Shown piece by piece: positions 9,411 to 18,122 of a DNA stretch of 64,000 nucleotides. The position numbers were made by a program, and so were the translations under genes. The DNA lies in the NCBI GenBank assembly GCA_051252415.1, contig JBPOGA010000004.1, forward strand, positions 62,001-126,000, in the 5' to 3' direction. The notes under the pieces were generated by a model. The model worked only from the letters and a program-made list of their open reading frames with translations, was not told the DNA's origin and made no database searches. The stretch is from JBPOFY01 sp051252415. Its GTDB lineage: Bacteria; Verrucomicrobiota; Verrucomicrobiia; Opitutales; Coraliomargaritaceae. Every line of letters starts with the position of its first letter. Positions within the stretch are counted from its first letter, which is position 1.

Positions 9411-12400
9411 GGCGTTTGCGGACCGCTTCGTAATCGGCGAGAGTTTCGGCATCGGGGAGTTGTAGATATTTTTCGTAGACAGACTTAGCTGATTCGTTTT
9501 CGGCCATTCCTTCAAGTATGAGGCCGTCGCGATAATATGCTTTACCCGCCCATTCTGGAAATTGGCGATAGGAGAGGTAAGTGCGCTCGTAGAAGCCATG
9601 GGCTTTGAGTGTTTCGCTGGTGTATTCATAACAACGACCAATTTGGTAGCAGGATTCTGCCCAAGCAGCTCCGCGCCAATCTCTAACCTGTAAAATAGCT
9701 AAATAGCGTTTTAGGGCCTCAGCATATTGTTTGGATTCCATGAACAGTTTTGCGGTGCGCAAGGAGACTTTGGAGGCATTCGGCCAAGTGGGGAAACGCT
9801 CGCTAATTTGATCTAGAATCTCGATGCTCTCATTAATTTTTCCATTATTATAAGCAATTTGAGCTTTTGCGTTGAGTGCATCTGGCACCGCCTCTGAATC
9901 TGGATGTTCGTAGAGGATTCTATCGATAGCCATTGCTGCGAGCTCAGGGTCTTTCTCGATCAAGGAGTCTGCCATCCATGCTATAGTTGCTGGGCTGGCG
10001 CTTGGAAAGTCGTTTACGCTCAGGGTCGTTTCTCCAGGAGCTTTGAGGCCTAATTTATCAAAAGCTGCGAGAAGTCGTAATTCCAGTGTCCGTTGTGAAT
10101 TTTTTTTGGCCGTTGCGTAGAGTGCACTGAGGAGGTTTTTAGGCTTTTCACTTTCTGATGGGAAACGTTTGAGCTTGGCCTGGAACTCCGCCAGTTGAGT
10201 TTCTAAGTAGGCCTGTGATTCAGGTAATATACTGGTGTCGTATTGTTGGACGGCACCAGCTAAAACTTCCTCTTCGGTTAAAGGGATGGCACGTGTGCCG
10301 AGGCCTTCTCGAATTGCTGGGTTTCGTAGTAGACTATCTATAATGTCCTCTTCGACTTCGGGGTTTTTCATCCAATAGAGGTGAAGTTTCTTCCGGTCGT
10401 CCGCCATCTCTAGGCGGAATGCTTCGTCTTGAAGTAGACGCTCTATGAATTGGATCGTGCTAGTGTAATAGGTGGTGAATTGATCATACTTTTTGACAAC
10501 TGTGTCGAAGATCTCATCGACACCTTCGGCATTTTTGTTGTTACCAAAGCGTTCAATGGCTCCGTAGTACGCACGTATCATGAGCTCCGGCTGTCCAGTA
10601 TTTTCATAGGCTTGACCGATCTTGAAGATTGCTCGCGATAGGTTGCCGGTATCTTGGAAGCGCTCCATGTATTGGTTCAGTAGCGTGATCATTGCTTCGA
10701 ATTGTTCATTGGCTTCAAGTAAGCGAACACTCTCGAAATAAGCGTGGTCGATTAGGTTTATCTTCGAAGTGAAGGTTTCCGTCAGCGCGTAGTGAGCAAG
10801 TGCTGATTCTACCTTGGCGTAGTAAGCATCAATATCGCCGAGGAAGACTTCAGCTTCACCTCTCAAATGGCTGTCGGGGTAGTCCGCGACCCATTGGTCG
10901 AATCGAGTTTTTGCTGCGTCATAATCACCTAATCCAAAGTCGCAAACCGCACGTCGGAAACGAGCTTCGATGAAGAAATTACCATCTGGATGGTTCTCAA
11001 TGATCGAGTCGAAGTGCTGGATAGCTTCATCAAAGTTTTGCTCAATCACATCACCGAGTCCGACCCAGTAGTGAGCAGATTGAGCCAGTGGTGCGTCGGG
11101 ATGGTCTTTTAGGTAGCCGCCAAGCACCTTTCGGGCTTTATCGATTTGCCCAGTGCGCATATAGCCAAAGCCCATGAAGTGGACGACGTTATTGCCGTAT
11201 CTATGATCGGGATAATTACTTACAAATTCTTCGCCCAACTCAAATACACGATCGTAGTTCTCCAATGTGAAATAATTTGAAATGAGCTTCACTATGGTTT
11301 CTTTGCGATAAACCACGTATTCCGATCTCGCTAGATAGCTCTCTCCAAGTTCTAAAGCATCATCTAGATAACCAATATCATCGGCTTGATTGAAGGCAGT
11401 GAAGTGAAAGAGCTCAGAGTTTGGATGTTCGGGGTGTTCGTGGATCAAGCGCAAGTAGGCGAAGAAGGCGTCGTATATCCGGCCCATACGCTCTAGGTTA
11501 CGTGCGCGGTAGTATTTTAGTGGCCCAGTGTAGGAGGTCTGTTCTTTAAGCTCTTCGATGTATTTCCTGAGGCTTTCAATTTCCTCTTCTAGCTCGGGAG
11601 GCGTTGGGGTGTCTTTTCCGCGATACCATTGATTGCGCGCTTCTAGACGCTTAAATTTAGCTTGGTTGTATTCGGTGATGGTCTCAATGGTCAGACACAG
11701 AAAATACATGTAGTTCGCAGAGCTATACTCACCTTTCTCTGAGAACTGGTTGCCCAACTTGAAGAGTGCCAAGTTGAGGTTGGGGTCGTAGCGTGTTTCT
11801 TTTGCGCCTTGCAGTTCGGGTATGTAGGTGAGAGCGTTTTCGGCTTCTTTAGATTCTTGGTAAGATTGAATCAGGTAAATTGCGGCGAGGTTTCTGAGCT
11901 TAGTAGAGGAGAATGTTGACTCGTAGGCTTCGATGAAACGTGGGCGCCCTTTAACCCACAATCTTTCAGTGGCATAACTATAGCAAATTTCTTCTAGCCA
12001 CTCTGATTTTTTCGAGGGCGGGTAGAGGCCTTCTTTAATGCCATTGAGGGCCGATTCCAGAGATGTTCGCATTTGTTCCCAATTCTGATTAACCCGATGA
12101 ATATTAATCTCGAATTGTAAGGTGGCTGTTGCATTTTTGTCCGTTGGGCTGGCCTTTCGTAGCTTTTTACCATAGGCGATGGCTTCGCTACCCGCACCGC
12201 TTTTCTTTTTATTAACGAATTGGTTGTAGTGGTAGCGGCTCATCTCGTAATAACAGAGCGCGAGTAAACCTTCCATACCTTCAGCTGCTTCCTTATCGGT
12301 CTCGATGCGTTTGATGACCTCCAGCATATGAGGCATGGCTTCATCCAGTGAGTGATTCTGAATAAACGAAAGCAGTGCGGTGTTTGACATCTGCTGCGCG

Positions 12401-12504
12401 GTTTGTTTTTGGCCTCCTGCTTGGCCCCATGCGCTAGTGCAAAGCACGCATGTGAACGTGATGCATACAATGCTGAAGAATCGAGTGTAGCTTGAACTTT
12501 TCAA
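9394..12504 (-). CDS. Large secreted TPR-repeat protein, first gene of the ExbB/ExbD operon
   Basis: 1036 residues with a signal peptide (FFSIVCITFTCVLCTSAWGQ). Nearly the whole length is helical repeats of TPR/outer-membrane-lipoprotein type: for example EAIQHFDSIIENHPDGNFF, KTRFDQWVADYPDSHLRGEA, ESIEILDQISERFPTWPNAS and SAKSVYEKYLQLPDAETL. The phrase pattern of a helix, then NHPD or YPDS, recurs about every 35 residues and is typical of YbgF/BamD-like TPRs. Giant secreted TPR proteins preceding exbB-exbD-exbD are common in Verrucomicrobia and Planctomycetes as far as I recall, and probably form a periplasmic scaffold. A 264-base gap upstream should hold the operon promoter, though I cannot identify clear -35 and -10 boxes. 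Confidence 0.85.
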   Translation of the reverse strand: MKSSSYTRFFSIVCITFTCVLCTSAWGQAGGQKQTAQQMSNTALLSFIQNHSLDEAMPHMLEVIKRIETDKEAAEGMEGLLALCYYEMSRYHYNQFVNKKKSGAGSEAIAYGKKLRKASPTDKNATATLQFEINIHRVNQNWEQMRTSLESALNGIKEGLYPPSKKSEWLEEICYSYATERLWVKGRPRFIEAYESTFSSTKLRNLAAIYLIQSYQESKEAENALTYIPELQGAKETRYDPNLNLALFKLGNQFSEKGEYSSANYMYFLCLTIETITEYNQAKFKRLEARNQWYRGKDTPTPPELEEEIESLRKYIEELKEQTSYTGPLKYYRARNLERMGRIYDAFFAYLRLIHEHPEHPNSELFHFTAFNQADDIGYLDDALELGESYLARSEYVVYRKETIVKLISNYFTLENYDRVFELGEEFVSNYPDHRYGNNVVHFMGFGYMRTGQIDKARKVLGGYLKDHPDAPLAQSAHYWVGLGDVIEQNFDEAIQHFDSIIENHPDGNFFIEARFRRAVCDFGLGDYDAAKTRFDQWVADYPDSHLRGEAEVFLGDIDAYYAKVESALAHYALTETFTSKINLIDHAYFESVRLLEANEQFEAMITLLNQYMERFQDTGNLSRAIFKIGQAYENTGQPELMIRAYYGAIERFGNNKNAEGVDEIFDTVVKKYDQFTTYYTSTIQFIERLLQDEAFRLEMADDRKKLHLYWMKNPEVEEDIIDSLLRNPAIREGLGTRAIPLTEEEVLAGAVQQYDTSILPESQAYLETQLAEFQAKLKRFPSESEKPKNLLSALYATAKKNSQRTLELRLLAAFDKLGLKAPGETTLSVNDFPSASPATIAWMADSLIEKDPELAAMAIDRILYEHPDSEAVPDALNAKAQIAYNNGKINESIEILDQISERFPTWPNASKVSLRTAKLFMESKQYAEALKRYLAILQVRDWRGAAWAESCYQIGRCYEYTSETLKAHGFYERTYLSYRQFPEWAGKAYYRDGLILEGMAENESAKSVYEKYLQLPDAETLADYEAVRKRHEKLL

Positions 12505-12768
12505 TTTAATGGGGAGCGGAGGTTGCGGACAAAAGGTGTTGCTGTAAAATACTGCTTTGCTTGGGCTGGTAAAGCTGTAAATCGGTAGAGGCAGGTTTCA
12601 TTAGATACTAAAGCTATATAACACGATGAGCAGTCACTTCTATACATTTTCGTTCTGGTAAAATATAAAAAAATCGTGGCTGAGCCAAAAAACGAAATTT
12701 TCCGTGAATTTCGATTCCTTATAGTTCGCTCGAATTATTTCCCCGTATAGTCCGTTGTTGTCTATTGG

Positions 12769-14844
12769 CTATTGTAATGATTGCAGGGGCAGGGGGGTTA
12801 CCTTGATGAAGCGTGACACTTTTGCTAGGGCATCATCGCTGAATTGCCCAGGTTCGATAATCACTTCTCGTAAAGAGTTCATCGAGTTGAGTGGGCTAAG
12901 ATCAGTCACCTGTGTGTCGCGTATGTCTAGGTATTGTAGATTAAGGCCATCTAGATGAGTGAGGTCATAAACATCGGAGTGACTGATGTCTAAGGATAGT
13001 AAATTTAGAAAACGCAAAATACTACGACTCGGGTAAGGTGAACCTTCGTCGGGCACCTTCGGGCGAATGAGTTTCCTTAAACCATTACCACTAATACTTA
13101 GTCGATTATTAGCTTCATCATAGTTGAATTGCGGCGATTCCCAGTCAAGATTGGATACTTTTAACACTGCGAATACGATGCTCGCCTGTTCCTGAATCGA
13201 TTCGCGCTTCAGGCTGTCGTAGATGACCATTTTTTCCATGAGCGGAGCGCGATCCTGTTTACGATAGTATAGAGAATTGATGAGTGCAATGAAGTCATCA
13301 ACCGGTAAGATTTCGTTGGTGCCTATTTTAGCGCTGTAAGTGGAGGTCATTGCTTTGAGGTCAGCAAACTGACCTGAACGAATTTTGAAGTATTCGCCCG
13401 CATCAGCGAAGCGCTGTGATAAAAACAATGCGTAAGCCTTTTGTGTCCAAAGTGGATCCCACGCAGGCGGGTTATTGGCCAAGGCAGCATCCACCTGATC
13501 TATAGCGCTATTGATGGTCGTCATGGTGATCGACTCATTCATAATGAGAAAATCGAGTAGTAATTCACTACCTTGGTAGGCATTACGGCTATGGCTCTGC
13601 AGTAACGCAGAGCTGTATTCTTGTTCTTCAGTGAACTTCGTTAATAGCAGCTCTGCGCGGTCACGAGCGCTTTCGGCAATGCCTTGCTGTATGGTCGCCT
13701 GCACCTTGGCTTCTTGAGTCTCAATGAGTGCTGATCTTGTGCGCTTTAACGCATCGCTAGTCGTGCGATAACTGGCACTGAGCTCAGCATTAACCCAAAT
13801 GCCTGCTCCAAGGAGAAGTAAGGTGAAACCGAGTGTAAGCAGGCATGGTTGACGGTTACGACGGTAAAATAGACGACATTCTCGCATGAAGCCCGCCTGT
13901 TCCACATTCGGGCTAAATCCCAGGACGTGGCGAAACACATCGGCACGTAGGCTTTCGACATTTGTGTAGCGTTCTTTAGGGTCGCTTGCGCATGCTTTAC
14001 CTACAATGGCGGCAATTGCGGGAGACTCTGGTTGGGTTTTTTCGCGTTGATTGGGGCCTTTTAAAGTGGAGAGCTCATACAGGAGGCAGCCCAAAGAGAA
14101 AATGTCAGATTGCACGGTTTTAAGGGCTCTAGGGTTTTTTTGTTCTGGTGCCATGTAGCCAGGTGTGCCTTGGGCAGGTAAAGGCAACTGATCTCCATAA
14201 AGATCTGGGTCCAAAAGTGCTTCATTGATATGTCCTTCGCTTTCACCGCGTTCAATTTCTCCGAGTCCCCAGTCACAAATTTGAACTTCACCAAACGTGC
14301 CAGTCTGTATATTTTCGGGCTTTAAATCTAAGTGCAAAACATGTCGAGAGTGGGCGTAGCTCATTGCTTCGCAGACACGTAGGAAAATGGAATAACGGCG
14401 TTCGAGTGGATATTCTTCGGCTGCCTCGCCACTTTTTACCTGTTTTAAAATCGCGCGCAGTGAAAGGCCACGCTTGAACGCCATAGTAAAGAAGGGGCGT
14501 TCCTGGTCATCGATCCCCATATCGAACAGTTTGATGATATTGGGGTGCTCTAGTCGGGCCGTGATGTGGGCTTCTCGTAGAAAGGCATCGTAGCGCTCGA
14601 TAGGAATGTCAGCTTTGGGTCGAGCTAGGGCTACGTAGCGCTCTGCACGCGCATCATAGACTTTAAAGACTTCCTTCATGCCACCAGTTGAAATAGGAGT
14701 CTCTTCACCATAGCGTATATCAATGCCTATTAAGGCATGATAGAGTGGGCAAATCTCTTCAGTGGGGTTGAGGCTTTTTTCGGGTGCTTGGATTTCCGCC
14801 TCTTCATATAGGCGAACATAGTTTGAAGGTTTTAGGGGTTCCAT
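12769..14844 (-). CDS. Membrane Ser/Thr protein kinase with C-terminal leucine-rich repeats
   Basis: 691 residues. An Hanks-type kinase domain spans about 45-315: catalytic loop HLDLKPEN at about 171, DWG (not DFG) near 190, GTPGYMAPEQ activation segment near 225. The nucleotide loop is atypical (TGGMKEVFKV), and the usual VAxK Lys is Ala (VALA, about 68-72) with a Lys three residues later. One transmembrane helix (CLLTLGFTLLLLGAGIWV, about 340) is followed by a helical, coiled-coil-like region and, at about 600-680, short leucine-rich repeats (LLSLDISHSDVYDLTHLDG, LQYLDIRDTQVTDLSPLNS). The gene begins 2 bases after the ECF sigma gene, so the kinase probably controls that sigma factor. Whether the kinase is active is open given the altered Lys. 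Confidence 0.88.
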   Translation of the reverse strand: MEPLKPSNYVRLYEEAEIQAPEKSLNPTEEICPLYHALIGIDIRYGEETPISTGGMKEVFKVYDARAERYVALARPKADIPIERYDAFLREAHITARLEHPNIIKLFDMGIDDQERPFFTMAFKRGLSLRAILKQVKSGEAAEEYPLERRYSIFLRVCEAMSYAHSRHVLHLDLKPENIQTGTFGEVQICDWGLGEIERGESEGHINEALLDPDLYGDQLPLPAQGTPGYMAPEQKNPRALKTVQSDIFSLGCLLYELSTLKGPNQREKTQPESPAIAAIVGKACASDPKERYTNVESLRADVFRHVLGFSPNVEQAGFMRECRLFYRRNRQPCLLTLGFTLLLLGAGIWVNAELSASYRTTSDALKRTRSALIETQEAKVQATIQQGIAESARDRAELLLTKFTEEQEYSSALLQSHSRNAYQGSELLLDFLIMNESITMTTINSAIDQVDAALANNPPAWDPLWTQKAYALFLSQRFADAGEYFKIRSGQFADLKAMTSTYSAKIGTNEILPVDDFIALINSLYYRKQDRAPLMEKMVIYDSLKRESIQEQASIVFAVLKVSNLDWESPQFNYDEANNRLSISGNGLRKLIRPKVPDEGSPYPSRSILRFLNLLSLDISHSDVYDLTHLDGLNLQYLDIRDTQVTDLSPLNSMNSLREVIIEPGQFSDDALAKVSRFIKVTPLPLQSLQ

Positions 14845-14846
14845 AG

Positions 14847-15500
14847 CTATTCGTCTTCAAGGTCAAAATCTTCGAGATCGTATTTCACTTGTTGGATCTC
14901 ACTGAGGAGCACAGTTTTTACGCGGTGCTTGAGGATATACACGGTGTTTGGCTTTATCTGTAACTCTTGTGCAATATTTTCGACTGATTGCCCCTCGAGT
15001 GACATCGTGAATACTTTAATGGCGTGGCCAGAAAATTTGGCGCTAGCTCTCTCCATGGCTAATTCAACGACATACTCTTGCCACTCTTGTTCGACGCGTG
15101 CCTCGATCACAGGGTCGTCCGAAATGAAAGAGGGTTGATGGTATGTTTCATCATCAAGGCTACTGCCACGTGGCTCCCTGTTTTTTGAGCGTAGTATATT
15201 GATCGCTGTGTTTCGAATGAGTCTGGCGAACCAAGTGCGAAATTTGGCACGTTTCACATCGCGTTTGTAATTGTGTAGGCCCTTCCATAGGCGGATGAAT
15301 ACGAGTTGCTTCGCATCATCGAGATCTGCACCACGAAAGCCCATTCCCGCTAAGACCTTTGATACAAAGGGGGCGTAGATCGTTAACAGCTCATCCCAGG
15401 CCTTGTCGTCATTACCTTCACGAGCACGATACAAGAGAGTCACCTGGGTCTTATATACGTCTTGTTCTTGTGACTTAGTTGAATTGTCAGAGTCGGACAT
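14847..15500 (-). CDS. ECF-type RNA polymerase sigma factor paired with a Ser/Thr kinase
   Basis: About 217 residues from ATG 15500 (MSDSDNSTKSQEQDV); an in-frame ATG at 15539 would add 13 residues and no clear ribosome binding site separates the two. Region 2 is visible (LLYRAREGNDDKAWDELLTIYAPFV, LVFIRLWKGLHNY, FRTWFARLIRNTAINILR), and region 4 at the C-terminus (EGQSVENIAQELQIKPNTVYILKHRVKTVLL) is a helix-turn-helix. No anti-sigma gene adjoins; instead the kinase gene follows directly. In some ECF groups (for example EcfP/PknT of Vibrio parahaemolyticus) phosphorylation by the neighbouring kinase activates the sigma factor, and that is the likely model here. Target promoters are unknown. 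Confidence 0.88.
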   Translation of the reverse strand: MSDSDNSTKSQEQDVYKTQVTLLYRAREGNDDKAWDELLTIYAPFVSKVLAGMGFRGADLDDAKQLVFIRLWKGLHNYKRDVKRAKFRTWFARLIRNTAINILRSKNREPRGSSLDDETYHQPSFISDDPVIEARVEQEWQEYVVELAMERASAKFSGHAIKVFTMSLEGQSVENIAQELQIKPNTVYILKHRVKTVLLSEIQQVKYDLEDFDLEDE

Positions 15501-15664
15501 CCTATTATCGGGGGTAGCGGCACCTTGTAGGTAGAGCATTGAGGCAGCTAATTTTACCTAGAGGGTCTGTAAGGGGAGAGGGTTTTAGTGAAGCTAAGTG
15601 CTTTTTTAGGTATTACAATGCCTTGTTTTGCTTAACCCGCGTAGAATGAAGCTTCGGCGGGCAC

Positions 15665-15699
15665 AAAAAAGCCCCTTAGAGTGGAATCTAAGAGGCTTT
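15665..15699 (-). terminator. Intrinsic terminator after the initiator tRNA gene
   Basis: On the minus strand the sequence AAGCCTCTTAGA, loop TTCCA, then TCTAAGGGGCTT forms a stem of about 12 pairs with one mismatch and is followed by six T. It begins 4 bases beyond the encoded CCA of the tRNA, so it ends the tRNA transcript. Confidence 0.85.
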
Positions 15700-15702
15700 A
15701 AA

Positions 15703-15784
<82 letters not shown>

Positions 15785-16013
15785 TTTTAAACCTCCTCAA
15801 ACTGAAGCAGTCGTTTGGGGAAGGCGGGAATAAATGTCTTATGTTATCAACTGTAAAGGGCTTTTTTCTATAAATCGTGTTTTTTAATTTTTCAACGGAT
15901 TTGGTCTTTAAACACAGCGAATCTGCTCTAAATTTGCGTGACTCCGTTGTTGTTATAGTAAATGATCTTCTTTACCCTGTTAGTTCCTTATTAAAGTGTT
16001 TACCTAGTTTGTA

Positions 16014-16475
16014 ATGAATATTCTCTTTATAGAAGATGAAAAAGAACTGTTGAAGACCGCAATGGCTCAACTGGAGATTCGAGGTTACACGGTTTATCCA
16101 GCCACCGATATTGCTGAGGCCCGTGCCGTTTTACAGGTCGAAAGCAATCTCGTAGATATGGTGATCACGGATCATCGATTGCCTGACGGATTGGGCATCC
16201 AATTCGCAATTGAAATTAAGGATACATATCCACAGGTGAAAAGCGCGATTGTTTCTGGTTGTTTAACTGCAGATGATATCAAAGAAATCGAGGCGCATGG
16301 CCTACTTTATTTCCATAAACCATTGTTGTATGGCAAGGTTGTTGAATCTGTTCGTCAGCACTATTCGATGATTGCACATGTCGCTGAGGTCGAGAAAGAC
16401 GAGCCAGTTAAAGAGGCACCCAACAAGTTCTTCGGTTTATTCGGCGGTAAATCTAACGGCGAAGAGGCTGAGTAG
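16014..16475 (+). CDS. Response regulator, stand-alone receiver domain
   Basis: 153 residues. A CheY-like receiver fills residues 1-120: acidic pocket IEDEKE near the start, phosphoacceptor Asp in MVITDHRLPDG, conserved switch residue in IVSGC and the Lys in YFHKPL. No DNA-binding domain follows, only a short charged tail (EVEKDEPVKEAPNKFFGLFGGKSNGEEAE). It is a single gene with the tRNA on one side and a convergent cupin gene on the other, so no cognate kinase can be assigned. It presumably acts by protein-protein contact. Confidence 0.88.
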   Translation: MNILFIEDEKELLKTAMAQLEIRGYTVYPATDIAEARAVLQVESNLVDMVITDHRLPDGLGIQFAIEIKDTYPQVKSAIVSGCLTADDIKEIEAHGLLYFHKPLLYGKVVESVRQHYSMIAHVAEVEKDEPVKEAPNKFFGLFGGKSNGEEAE

Positions 16476-16506
16476 TCCATCTTCGGAGTGGGGGCTATAA
16501 ATTTAG

Positions 16507-16860
16507 TTACTCTGTACTAGTTGCGATAAGTGCGCCGAGAAATACGAGTTCAGTTTCGCCAGTATTTCGAAGTGCTTGATTTTCACCATCGCGTGTGATT
16601 TGAAGCGTTCCAGGCGTAAAAGGGTGTTCGACTCCGTTGTCGACCACGACTCCTGTTCCTGAGATGCAGAAATAAAAATCCTCATCACCAGTATGAGAGT
16701 GTTCGCCAATCGATGCGCCAGGCTCTAGGCGAACAATGCCAAGACTCTTGATCGCGCTACCAGAATAGTTGCCTAGTAGTTTGTGGGCGTGGACAAGGCC
16801 GTTGCCTCCGCGCACGGCTTCTTCTATCTCTGGGCTGATGTTATGGACGTTTTTGATCAT
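16507..16860 (-). CDS. Small cupin-domain protein
   Basis: I place the start at the Met of MIKNVHNISPEIEEAV, about 117 residues; upstream in-frame Mets at 16872 and 16896 are possible. The single cupin fold is shown by GEHSHTGDEDFYFCISGTG, which contains the His, His and Glu metal-binding pattern (HSHTGDED), and by a second motif (FTPGTLQITRDGENQALRNTGETELVFL). Such one-domain cupins often bind a metal and a small sugar or keto acid. Substrate and pathway cannot be read from the sequence. It stands alone, convergent with the receiver gene. Confidence 0.82.
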   Translation of the reverse strand: MIKNVHNISPEIEEAVRGGNGLVHAHKLLGNYSGSAIKSLGIVRLEPGASIGEHSHTGDEDFYFCISGTGVVVDNGVEHPFTPGTLQITRDGENQALRNTGETELVFLGALIATSTE

Positions 16861-16995
16861 ATGAAATACCATGATTTTTGATATCGACGATGTCATTACA
16901 AATCTTGTTCAAAAGTATCAGCTCCAGGGCAATGGTTTGATTGGGTAGAATTGTGTCGAATTAACGGTAAACAATACTAAAGCTGTAGATGTTTT

Positions 16996-18105
16996 ATGTC
17001 TCGAATATATCTATCACCTCCAGATATCAGTGCTAGTGATCACGCAAGTGTTGATGCTGTTCTGACTTCAAACTGGGTCGCCCCTGTGGGGCCGCATTTA
17101 GTCGCTTTTGAATCGGAGGTGGCGCAACGTTGTGGCGTTGCTAATGCCGTAGCCTTGAATTCCGGCACAGCGGCGCTACATTTAGCGCTCATGCTCATGG
17201 ATGTGAAGGCTGGCGATAAGGTGATTTGCCCGACGCTGACTTTTGCTGCGAGTGCGAATCCGATTTGTTATTTAGGTGCGGAACCTATTTTCGTAGATTG
17301 TGAATCGAAGACATGGAATATAGATCCTGCGCTACTAGAGGAAGCCTTGCAAAAGGAATCAGGTGTGAAGGCGGTGATCGTGGTGCATTTATATGGTCAG
17401 TGCGCGCAGATGGATGAGATTGCTGAAGTTTGTAAGCGTCATGACGTGCCTATTATTGAAGATGCTGCAGAAGCTTTGGGCGCGAGTTATCGTGGGCAAG
17501 CTGCGGGATCCTTCGGAGCGCTATCTTTCTTTTCGTTTAATGGTAACAAGATTATCACCACATCAGGCGGAGGGATGTTACTTTCAGATAATAAGGAGTG
17601 GATTGATCGCGCTCGATATTTGGCGTCGCAAGCTCGTGAACCTGTTGCACATTATGAGCACAAAGAGGTCGGCTATAATTATCGAATGAGCAATGTGCTC
17701 GCTGGACTAGGTAGCAGTCAGTTAAGTGATTTGGATCGCCGAATCTCAACTCGCCGAGGTCATTACGATTTCTACCGAGATGCTTTTGCTGATTTAGAAA
17801 GTGTCGAAATGATGCCGATAGTTTCTGCCGATGAAAACAATTATTGGCTATCGTGTTTCACGATTAATTCGAAAGCAGGGGACGTGTCGCGCGATAGTAT
17901 CTTGGCAGCCTTTGCTGCTGCTGAAATCGAGGCGCGTCCGATTTGGAAGCCATTGCATTTACAGCCTGTGTTTTCTAAGTGCGCTTCTTATGGCGGTAGC
18001 TGTGCGGAAGCGATATTTAATGGCGGCATTTGCTTGCCGAGTGGCTCGTCCTTAACCGATGCAGAGCGCGATGAAGTGGTTTCGGTTGTGCGTAGCTGCT
18101 TTTAA
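16996..18105 (+). CDS. DegT/DnrJ/EryC1/StrS-family PLP-dependent sugar aminotransferase
   Basis: 369 residues, full length for the family. Visible features: LNSGTAALHLAL (cofactor phosphate binding), PIIEDAAEALGASYRG (Asp that contacts the pyridine nitrogen) and SFNGNKIITTSGGGML with the Schiff-base Lys. The GNK form of the Lys motif is typical of the PglE/LegC-type enzymes that make amino sugars on UDP- or GDP-linked 4-keto sugars for surface glycans. There is no neighbouring nucleotide-sugar gene, so the substrate cannot be fixed. The start ATG follows an AT-rich leader without a strong Shine-Dalgarno, as elsewhere in this window. Confidence 0.88.
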   Translation: MSRIYLSPPDISASDHASVDAVLTSNWVAPVGPHLVAFESEVAQRCGVANAVALNSGTAALHLALMLMDVKAGDKVICPTLTFAASANPICYLGAEPIFVDCESKTWNIDPALLEEALQKESGVKAVIVVHLYGQCAQMDEIAEVCKRHDVPIIEDAAEALGASYRGQAAGSFGALSFFSFNGNKIITTSGGGMLLSDNKEWIDRARYLASQAREPVAHYEHKEVGYNYRMSNVLAGLGSSQLSDLDRRISTRRGHYDFYRDAFADLESVEMMPIVSADENNYWLSCFTINSKAGDVSRDSILAAFAAAEIEARPIWKPLHLQPVFSKCASYGGSCAEAIFNGGICLPSGSSLTDAERDEVVSVVRSCF

Positions 18106-18122
18106 GGCTCTTGGGTATTCGT

